From: Clostridiales bacterium
GTDB taxonomy: Bacteria; Bacillota; Clostridia; Oscillospirales; CAG-272
Direction: 5' to 3'
Assembly (NCBI GenBank): GCA_012511425.1
Contig: JAAZGC010000006.1
Coordinates: forward strand, 1 to 12,183
DNA length: 12,183 nucleotides
Shown here: one piece after another, positions 7,097 through 12,183 of the stretch
Numbering within the stretch: position 1 is the stretch's first letter
Layout: every line of letters starts with the position of its first letter
Translations under genes and position numbers: made by a program
The notes under the pieces: model-generated
Seen by the model: the letters and a program-made list of their open reading frames with translations, nothing else
Told to the model about the DNA's origin: nothing
The model's database searches: none

Positions 7097-7137
7097 AAAC
7101 ACTGTGTCCGGGGGTTTGCCCGGATGCAGTGTTTTTT
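7097..7137 (+). terminator. Intrinsic terminator of the DUF1538-PII operon
   Basis: The stem AAACACTG-TG-TCCGGG (7097-7112) pairs with CCCGGA-TG-CAGTGTTT (7119-7134), with a 2x2 internal mismatch and a 6-nt loop. It is followed by a continuous T run to 7137, 20 bases after the PII stop. Confidence 0.9.
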
Positions 7138-7212
7138 GTCATGGATGCTACGTCTTGTTATTGCAGACGGCAAAAGTTTGCAAATTGTTTGAAGGATTTT
7201 TCACTCATCCGC

Positions 7213-7241
7213 TTGAGAAAAAGAGCGCTGTGTGATATAAT
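7213..7241 (+). promoter_or_regulatory. Sigma-A promoter of ychF
   Basis: TTGAGA (7213-7218), a 17-bp spacer, and extended -10 TGATATAAT (7233-7241 region, TATAAT at 7236-7241). The leader to the ychF ATG would be about 60 nt. Confidence 0.8.
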
Positions 7242-7308
7242 AATAATTTGGTGGATAAAATACAAAATTTCATACGGATAATCAAATTACGAAAGAGAAC
7301 AGATATAA

Positions 7309-8403
7309 ATGAAATTAGGAATAGTCGGTCTGCCGAATGTCGGCAAGAGTACGCTTTTTAACGCAATCACCAACGCCAAAGTCGATGCCGCAAACTATCC
7401 GTTCTGCACGATTGATCCCAACGTCGGGGTAGTCGCGGTGCCGGATCACCGGGTTGATGTGCTTACCGAAATGTATAAGCCGGAAAAACAGACGCCGGCG
7501 GTCATTGAATTTGTCGATATCGCCGGGCTTGTCAAGGGCGCTTCTCACGGCGAGGGACTCGGAAACAAGTTCCTCTCTCATATCCGCGAGACGGACGCGA
7601 TAATTCATGTCGTAAGGTGCTTTGAAGACGAGAATATAATTCATGTAGAAGGCTCCGTCGATCCGATACGCGACGTTGAGATTATAAATACCGAGCTTAT
7701 CTACGCCGACATGGAAAACGTCGAAAAACGGCTCGAAAAGCAGCGCAAGCTCGCCAAGGGAGACAAAAGCCTCGAGAAAAGCATTGAGCTGCTCGAAAGA
7801 GTTTACGCCTGTCTCGATTCCGGCCGTTCCGCCCGTGCGCTTGATTATACCGAGGACGAGCTTTCGGCAATGAAAGAGTATTCCCTGCTTTCGATGAAAC
7901 CGATAATCTATGTCGCTAATATCAGCGAAGACATGGTCGGAGCCGACGCCGAAAAGATTCCCGGTTATGCGGAGCTTGAAAGCCACGCCGCGTCCGAAGG
8001 CTCAAAGGTTATTGTAATAGCCGCAAACATAGAAGCGGAGGTCGCCGAACTCAAAGGCGAAGAAAAAAAGGCCTTCCTTGCCGATCTCGGCATCGAGGAA
8101 AGCGGCCTTGACCGGCTCATCAAGGCGGGATACGCCCTTTTGGGGCTGATATCCTATCTGACCGCAGGTCCGAAGGAGGTTCGCGCATGGACCATCACGA
8201 ACGGTACCAAGGCGCCGCAGGCGGCGGGAAAGATTCATTCGGATTTCGAGCGCGGCTATATCCGTGCGGAGGTAATCTCATACGACGCTCTTATCGAACA
8301 GGGTTCGATTGCGGCGGCGAAGGAAAAAGGGCTTGTCCGCTCCGAAGGCAAGGAATATGTGATGAAAGACGGAGATGTCGTGCTGTTCAGGTTTAATGTT
8401 TAA
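7309..8403 (+). CDS. ychF: YchF/Ola1-type ribosome-associated ATPase
   Basis: The protein has 364 residues, the usual family length. The P-loop is GLPNVGKST (7-15), the switch region is VDIAGLVKGAS (Asp70, Gly73), and the base-specificity motif is NISE (204-207) in place of NKxD. That change marks the YchF/Ola1 branch of the Obg family as preferring ATP over GTP. A helical insertion (about 130-190, rich in EKRLEKQRK) and a C-terminal TGS domain (about 280-364) complete the architecture. The family segment YPFCTIDPN contains Cys33, which corresponds to the Cys linked to redox inhibition in E. coli YchF, as I recall. Members bind ribosomes and modulate translation and stress responses. It starts at ATG 7309 with a weak AAAGAG site 11 nt upstream. 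It is transcribed alone from a strong promoter. Confidence 0.97.
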   Translation: MKLGIVGLPNVGKSTLFNAITNAKVDAANYPFCTIDPNVGVVAVPDHRVDVLTEMYKPEKQTPAVIEFVDIAGLVKGASHGEGLGNKFLSHIRETDAIIHVVRCFEDENIIHVEGSVDPIRDVEIINTELIYADMENVEKRLEKQRKLAKGDKSLEKSIELLERVYACLDSGRSARALDYTEDELSAMKEYSLLSMKPIIYVANISEDMVGADAEKIPGYAELESHAASEGSKVIVIAANIEAEVAELKGEEKKAFLADLGIEESGLDRLIKAGYALLGLISYLTAGPKEVRAWTITNGTKAPQAAGKIHSDFERGYIRAEVISYDALIEQGSIAAAKEKGLVRSEGKEYVMKDGDVVLFRFNV

Positions 8404-8410
8404 TGAAAGA

Positions 8411-8435
8411 CCCGCGGTCAAACCGCGGGCTTTTT
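8411..8435 (+). terminator. Intrinsic terminator of ychF
   Basis: CCCGCGGT (8411-8418) pairs perfectly with ACCGCGGG (8422-8429) around a 3-nt loop and is followed by CTTTTT. It starts 7 bases after the ychF stop. Read on the minus strand, the tail is only TCTTTC, so it is a weak terminator for the convergent MATE gene; no better one is seen in 8436-8492. Confidence 0.9.
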
Positions 8436-8492
8436 ATTTGAAATTGTTTGTTTTATAACGTTCAGCTGCATGTAAGCGAATGCGAATACCGC

Positions 8493-9935
8493 TCAAAAGC
8501 TCTTCTTCTTCCAATTCCCGAATCTGTAATAGACGATGAAAGCCAGCGAGCAGAGCACCCAGGTTATCGGGTAAGCGGCGAAAACCACCCGGATATCATT
8601 GTAAATCGGGACGAAAACGAGCATTATCGAAACTCTGACGAAACAGATGAAGAACGCCGTCACAGCCATCGACTGCAGCGCTGCGCCGGCGCCGCGGATA
8701 GCTCCGCTCAGCACTTCCGTCGGCGCAAAGAGAAAATATGTCGGCGCCAGCATATACAGCATCGAAAGCCCGTATTTTACCGCTTCGGCGTTGCCCTGAG
8801 TGAAGATATAGATCAGCTTTTCTCCTATAAGCAAAATGATCGCGGCGAGAACGATGTCGAAGCTCATAACCATCGCCATTGCGCTCTTGACCGCTTTATG
8901 CACCCTTTCCGGCTTTCCGGCGCCGAAATTCTGTCCGGCGAAAGTCATTGAAGCAAGACCGAAAGCGGCTATCGGCATATAAAGGAAGCCGTCGATCGTG
9001 CCTACCGCGGCGACGCCTGCCATAGCGTCTTCGCCGAAAATGTTGATATTCGACTGGATTACTATATTCGATATCGCATAGAGCGATGACTGTATTCCCG
9101 TCGGGATTCCTATTTTTATTATTGTAGGGAGCATCTGCCGGTTAAGGGTCAGACAGCGCAGTTTCAGCTTATAGCAGTCGTCTGCGCGGAGAAGGCGGTT
9201 CAAAGCGAGGGCTGTAGCTACCATGTTCGATACCACCGTCGCCAGCGCCGCTCCCCAGACGCCCCAGCGGAATATGCCGATAGTGATCAGGTCGAGAAAC
9301 ACATTCGCGATTCCGGCTATCATAAGATATATGAGCGGGCGGTTTGAATCGCCTATCGCGCGGAGTATGCCGGAAGCCGTGTTGTACAACATGACCGGCA
9401 CCATGCCGCTGAAATATATCCGGAGGTAAATCAGGGAAAGCGGCTTTACCGTTTCCGGGCTGTTCATCAGAGTCAGAAGCAGCGGAGAGAGCGTTATGCC
9501 TAAAATCGTAACGATGGTTCCGGTGATGAGCGATATCATGAATGCGGTATGCACCGCATCGTGCACCGCCTTTTCATCGCTTCCGAGCATCGCTTCGTTC
9601 GGATCGGCTTTCGCGCGTTCGGCAAGCAGAGAGCCCCAGCGGCGGGATACGACAACGCCGGCGCCGGTTGATATGCCGATAAAAAAGCTTACGACAAGCG
9701 AGACCAGCGATCCGACCGAGCCCACTGCGGCAAGCGCCGTCGAAGAGTCGAGAGCTCCGACTATAGCTGTGTCGACGGTGTTGAAGAGCTGCTGCAGGAT
9801 ATTGGTAAGCAGGATAGGAACGGCGAAAAGTAGCAGCTTTTTCCATATCGTGCCGGTTGTCATATCGACGCCCCGAAGCAGCGCTCCCGGACCGCGGCGC
9901 TGTTTTTCCGGGACTTTTTTACTCAATTCCGCCAT
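8493..9935 (-). CDS. MATE-family multidrug efflux transporter
   Basis: The protein has 480 residues with about 12 membrane helices in two similar halves. The N-terminal family segment IWKKLLLFAVPILLTNILQ (30-48) leads into FNTVDTAIVGAL, the usual first-helix pattern of the MATE/DinF branch. The second half repeats it with IKIGIPTGIQSSLYAISN. MATE pumps export cationic drugs or metabolites in exchange for Na+ or H+; the substrate cannot be read from sequence. It starts at ATG 9935 after a weak GAGAG site; Met25 (9863) is an alternative closer to the usual family start. A charged insertion at about 102-119 lengthens the loop after helix 2 compared with the relatives I remember. The upstream region carries an extended -10 and a perfect inverted repeat, so repressor control is plausible. 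It lies downstream of bioY on the same strand with a 110-bp gap. Confidence 0.95.
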   Translation of the reverse strand: MAELSKKVPEKQRRGPGALLRGVDMTTGTIWKKLLLFAVPILLTNILQQLFNTVDTAIVGALDSSTALAAVGSVGSLVSLVVSFFIGISTGAGVVVSRRWGSLLAERAKADPNEAMLGSDEKAVHDAVHTAFMISLITGTIVTILGITLSPLLLTLMNSPETVKPLSLIYLRIYFSGMVPVMLYNTASGILRAIGDSNRPLIYLMIAGIANVFLDLITIGIFRWGVWGAALATVVSNMVATALALNRLLRADDCYKLKLRCLTLNRQMLPTIIKIGIPTGIQSSLYAISNIVIQSNINIFGEDAMAGVAAVGTIDGFLYMPIAAFGLASMTFAGQNFGAGKPERVHKAVKSAMAMVMSFDIVLAAIILLIGEKLIYIFTQGNAEAVKYGLSMLYMLAPTYFLFAPTEVLSGAIRGAGAALQSMAVTAFFICFVRVSIMLVFVPIYNDIRVVFAAYPITWVLCSLAFIVYYRFGNWKKKSF

Positions 9936-9946
9936 ATATTACTCTC

Positions 9947-9974
9947 ATCATTAAGTCAAAAACATCTTAATGAT
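9947..9974. promoter_or_regulatory. Candidate repressor operator upstream of the MATE gene
   Basis: ATCATTAAG (9947-9955) and CTTAATGAT (9966-9974) form a perfect 9-bp inverted repeat with a 10-bp gap; the half-site centres are 19 bp apart, close to two helical turns. It covers the downstream edge of the candidate -10 and the expected transcription start, the usual place for a MarR- or TetR-type repressor site. A third, 8-of-9 half-site lies at 9997-10005. A hairpin in the short leader RNA is an alternative. Confidence 0.45.
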
Positions 9975-9981
9975 TATATCA
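9973..9981 (-). promoter_or_regulatory. Candidate extended -10 promoter of the MATE gene
   Basis: On the minus strand, TGATATAAT is a perfect extended -10, about 40 bases before the start codon. I see no good -35 at 16-18 bp; a TAGACA lies too close, with 13 bp spacing. Confidence 0.5.
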
Positions 9982-10045
9982 TTTTTCTGTATGTCTATGA
10001 TTAAGTAATTATGTACTTTGTGTTTATTTTAAAATCCGGCAACTC

Positions 10046-10606
10046 TTAAAGTTCCTTAAGCGCCCCTGTCTTTTTCAGAAGACGCACCAGAATCCATGCG
10101 CCGACAGCCGAGACAATATCTTTCGGAAGATACGGCAGCGAGGCTTTGAAGAAGGATACAGCGAGGCTGTTTCCCGACAGATAGGAAAACCAAAGCACTC
10201 CCGGAATATGGCAGGCGGCAATGCCGATAATGCCGAATGCAATTTCAGCGGCGGATTCGGATTTTTTGTTTTCAAAACCCGGTTTTACCCCGCAAAGCGC
10301 AGCCATAAAGATAAAACCAATGATAAACCCTCCCGTCAGCCCGACAAGCGACGAAATTCCGCCCCTGAAACCGGCGAAGACCGGAACGCCGACCGCGCCG
10401 AGGGCTATATACAAAAGCATGGAGACGGCGCCCCATTTCCACCCGAGTATATACCCGGCAAGAGCGACGCCGAAGGTCTGCAGCGTCACCGGAATGCCGG
10501 ACGGCAGAGGGAAACTTATCTGAGACAGCGCAGCCGCGGCGGCGGTCATGAGACCTGTCAGCGCCATTTTTTTGATTTCGGAGCGGTTCAATGTTTTTTC
10601 ATTCAT
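10046..10606 (-). CDS. bioY: Biotin transporter S component BioY
   Basis: The protein has 186 residues, the normal BioY length, with about six membrane helices. The family signatures are SFPLPSGIPVTLQTFGVALAG (about 31-51), LYIALGAVGVPVFAGFRGG, and GLTGGFIIGF (about 88-98). BioY is the membrane S component that binds biotin. It normally works with the shared ECF energising module EcfA-EcfA'-EcfT, which is not in this window. It starts at ATG 10606, 9 nt after the birA stop, with a GGTGA site overlapping that stop, so it is translated from the birA-bioY transcript. Together with BirA and the lack of visible bio synthesis genes this points to biotin uptake from the environment. I see no clear terminator behind it before the MATE gene. 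Confidence 0.96.
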   Translation of the reverse strand: MNEKTLNRSEIKKMALTGLMTAAAAALSQISFPLPSGIPVTLQTFGVALAGYILGWKWGAVSMLLYIALGAVGVPVFAGFRGGISSLVGLTGGFIIGFIFMAALCGVKPGFENKKSESAAEIAFGIIGIAACHIPGVLWFSYLSGNSLAVSFFKASLPYLPKDIVSAVGAWILVRLLKKTGALKEL

Positions 10607-10615
10607 GAAGTCACC

Positions 10616-11590
10616 CTACATTTTAATGCTTATTTCGCCGGAATTCAGGTATTCCTCTTCCCCGCCGTCATATCTTACCAGGAGCGATGCGTCGTCACCG
10701 ACGGCGATGGCTGCAGCAGGGCGGACCGATTTGCCTTTTATCACGCTTATTTTTCTGCCGACGGCGAGGCTTTTTTCCCGGTATTCGTCCATAAAGCCGC
10801 GGCCGGGGAATTTTACGTATATATCGCGGAAATTGTCGAGAATTTCGATGCAGAGGCGGTTATATGCGTCGTTTTCGGCCGCTTCGGAGGCGGATGGGAA
10901 TATAGCTGTTGCGGTATCCTTTATAAACTCCGGCCAGCCGTCTTTAGGAGGGGCAACGTTAATGCCGATGCCGAGCACCGCCGAGTCGAGACGGCCGGTT
11001 TCAAGGCTGAGCGCACCTTCGGTGAGTATCCCGCAGACTTTTTTGCCGCCGATCAGGATATCGTTCACCCATTTTATCGCGGTGCTGCGGTTTCCGACTT
11101 TGTCGATTGCCCGGCTGACGGCTACAGCTGCGGCGGCGGTTATCGAAACGGCTTCACCCGGCGCCATATCCGGGCGGAGCAATATGCTGAGATAGATCCC
11201 GCTTTCGGGGGCGGCGAAGTTTCTGCCGAACCTTCCCCGCCCTTCGGTCTGCTCCGACGCGACAAGAACATATCCTTCATCGGCGCCTTTTGCCGCCTCG
11301 GCTTTGAGAATGGTATTGGTCGAAGTTACGCTGTTTTCGTATCGGATATTGTAAAAATCCTTTGTGCGCAGTCTTTCGGAAATCCTCTCGGCGCTGACTT
11401 TCCCTTCCGCAAGGCGATAACCGGCATTTGTGACGGCTTCGATTGCAATTCCTTTTTTCCTCAGCGCGTTAATCGCCTTCCATACCGACGAGCGGCTTCT
11501 TCCGCAGCCGGCTGCAAGCTTTTCTCCGCTTATGTATCCGCCGCCGGATAAAAGCAGCGCTTCGTATATTTTTGTCTGTAATTCTGTCAT
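10616..11590 (-). CDS. birA: Bifunctional biotin-protein ligase / biotin operon repressor
   Basis: The protein has 324 residues from ATG 11590, preceded by GAGGAG with 7 nt spacing. The frame stays open upstream to 11797, but that stretch is promoter DNA. The N-terminal winged helix-turn-helix (about 5-62) has its recognition helix near SRSSVWKAINALRKKG (32-47), so this is a group II BirA that can bind DNA. The catalytic domain has GRGRFGR (117-123), which binds biotin and the adenylate, KWVND (173-177, usually KWPND, with catalytic Lys173) and GILTEG. A small C-terminal domain follows (about 270-324). It makes biotinyl-AMP and attaches biotin to carboxylase carrier proteins. With biotinyl-AMP bound it should repress its targets, here probably its own birA-bioY operon. 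Confidence 0.95.
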   Translation of the reverse strand: MTELQTKIYEALLLSGGGYISGEKLAAGCGRSRSSVWKAINALRKKGIAIEAVTNAGYRLAEGKVSAERISERLRTKDFYNIRYENSVTSTNTILKAEAAKGADEGYVLVASEQTEGRGRFGRNFAAPESGIYLSILLRPDMAPGEAVSITAAAAVAVSRAIDKVGNRSTAIKWVNDILIGGKKVCGILTEGALSLETGRLDSAVLGIGINVAPPKDGWPEFIKDTATAIFPSASEAAENDAYNRLCIEILDNFRDIYVKFPGRGFMDEYREKSLAVGRKISVIKGKSVRPAAAIAVGDDASLLVRYDGGEEEYLNSGEISIKM

Positions 11591-11612
11591 CTCATATCTC
11601 CTCTTCGATACA

Positions 11613-11641
11613 ATTATATCACTTTTGTCGTTGATTGTCAA
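11613..11641 (-). promoter_or_regulatory. Perfect sigma-A promoter of birA-bioY
   Basis: On the minus strand: TTGACA (11641-11636), a 17-bp spacer, and TATAAT (11618-11613) with the TGn extension. Both hexamers match consensus exactly. The distance to the birA ATG is about 22 bases, so the leader is very short. A promoter this strong would be expected to need a repressor. Confidence 0.85.
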
Positions 11642-11664
11642 CCGGCATTTGTTGTCGTTAAAAT
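11635..11664. promoter_or_regulatory. Candidate BirA operator over the birA -35
   Basis: TTGTCAAC (11635-11642), a 14-bp gap, and GTTAAAAT (11657-11664). This is 13 of 16 positions against the Gram-positive BirA box I remember (TTGTTAAC-N14/15-GTTAACAA). The left half covers the -35 hexamer of birA, so binding would block the promoter. The right half is imperfect and the match could be chance in AT-rich DNA. Confidence 0.35.
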
Positions 11665-11717
11665 TGTTGTTTGCGGTTTTATTTTCGCACAGATAATGCT
11701 TGTTTTCAAATAATATA

Positions 11718-11746
11718 TTGACTTTTATACGGATTCGGTATATAAT
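11718..11746 (+). promoter_or_regulatory. Sigma-A promoter of mscL
   Basis: TTGACT (11718-11723), a 17-bp spacer, and perfect TATAAT (11741-11746). It is divergent from the birA promoter about 75 bp away and leaves a leader of about 65 nt. Confidence 0.8.
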
Positions 11747-11818
11747 ATTTATGGTTATTCGAATATTTGTATATGAACCCGGGATTAAACATTTCAAAAA
11801 CGAAAGGAAATTAAAAAA

Positions 11819-12183
11819 ATGGCAGACAAAAAGAAATCCCTTTTTCAGGAATTCAAGGAATTCGCTTTTAAGGGAAATGTTATGGATATGGCCATCGGTA
11901 TCGTGGTCGGCGGAGCCTTCGGCAAGATAGCCACTTCGCTCGTCAATGATATCATTATGCCTCCGCTCGGAGTCGCTATCGGAGGAGTTGATTTCTCCCA
12001 GCTTAAGATCATTCTCAAGGAAGCGACCGCGGACGCCGAAGCGGTAGCCATCAACTGGGGCAGCTTTGTTCAGGTAATCATTCAGTTCGTCGTTATCGCT
12101 ATCTGCATGTTCCTGGTAATAAAAGGCATAAACAGCGCCGACAAGAAGATCAACGCAAAGAAGATCGCCGAGAAGGAAGCCGC
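11819..12183 (+). CDS. mscL: Large-conductance mechanosensitive channel MscL, 3' end outside window
   Basis: 121 codons are visible and the gene continues past the window. It starts at ATG 11819 with AAAGGA (11803-11808) 10 nt upstream. The N-terminal amphipathic helix and pore-lining TM1 carry the family pattern FKEFAFKGNVMDMAIGIVVG (12-31) and GAFGKIATSLVNDIIMPPLG (32-51). A periplasmic-side loop follows (about 52-79, with GGVDFSQLKIIL). TM2 is about 80-104, and a cytoplasmic Lys/Ala-rich helix (SADKKINAKKIAEKEA) begins at the edge. MscL forms a homopentamer in the cell membrane that opens under high tension to release solutes on osmotic downshock. It has its own promoter. Confidence 0.96.
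   Translation, partial: MADKKKSLFQEFKEFAFKGNVMDMAIGIVVGGAFGKIATSLVNDIIMPPLGVAIGGVDFSQLKIILKEATADAEAVAINWGSFVQVIIQFVVIAICMFLVIKGINSADKKINAKKIAEKEA

Noticed and set aside
8448..8951. Plus-strand open frame over the 3' part of the MATE gene
   Set aside because: It is antisense to the conserved C-terminal half of the transporter, has charged low-complexity composition, and starts within the short gap after the ychF terminator without a ribosome site.
10208..11551. Open frame of about 447 codons on the plus strand opposite bioY and birA
   Set aside because: It runs antisense through two clearly recognisable genes, has composition expected of a codon-biased complement, crosses the bioY-birA boundary, and resembles no protein family.
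11591..11797. N-terminal extension of birA by 69 codons
   Set aside because: The segment contains the perfect promoter of birA and AT-rich low-complexity codons. The GAGGAG site and the normal BirA N-terminus both point to the ATG at 11590.
1..12183. CRISPR arrays, tRNA or rRNA genes, insertion sequences, phage or defence genes
   Set aside because: I looked for evenly spaced direct repeats, cloverleaf signatures, transposase motifs and toxin-antitoxin type pairs and found none. The window reads as core and ordinary accessory chromosome.

Overview
The window looks like chromosomal DNA from a Gram-positive anaerobe of the class Clostridia, probably an uncultured gut-type Oscillospiraceae relative. 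This rests on strong AGGAGG-type ribosome binding sites, textbook sigma-A promoters with AT-rich spacers, intrinsic terminators, moderate-GC genes, and protein families typical of that class. I see no rRNA, tRNA, CRISPR array, insertion sequence or phage gene. The taxonomic placement is inference.

Layout from left to right: (1) bases 1-1995, the 3' part of a membrane sensor histidine kinase, then a membrane-anchored PDZ protein that looks like HtrA without its protease domain. (2) 2070-2792 (minus), a DUF4886/SGNH-fold protein behind a perfect sigma-A promoter. (3) 2962-3525 (plus), a YgjV-family membrane protein, convergent with an AIM24-family protein carrying an N-terminal zinc ribbon (3691-4494, minus). 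A long nested hairpin terminator separates the two. (4) 4708-7137, a self-contained two-gene operon with its own promoter and terminator: a tandem-duplicated DUF1538 membrane protein followed by a tandem-duplicated PII-type signalling protein. (5) 7213-8435, the single-gene unit for the YchF ATPase. (6) 8493-9935 (minus), a MATE efflux pump with a perfect inverted repeat over its promoter. (7) 10046-11641 (minus), a birA-bioY biotin operon. (8) 11718-12183 (plus), the 5' part of mscL, divergent from birA.

Most units are short and separately promoted. The biotin operon pairs the biotin protein ligase/repressor with the biotin uptake S component, and no biotin synthesis gene is visible here, which fits biotin scavenging. 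The most interesting unit is DUF1538-PII. PII proteins commonly sit next to and gate membrane transporters (GlnK-AmtB is the classic case), so the arrangement suggests an uncharacterised transporter or channel controlled by a fused double PII. The fact that both partners are internally duplicated strengthens that idea. The second point of interest is the protease-less HtrA-like protein next to a sensor kinase.
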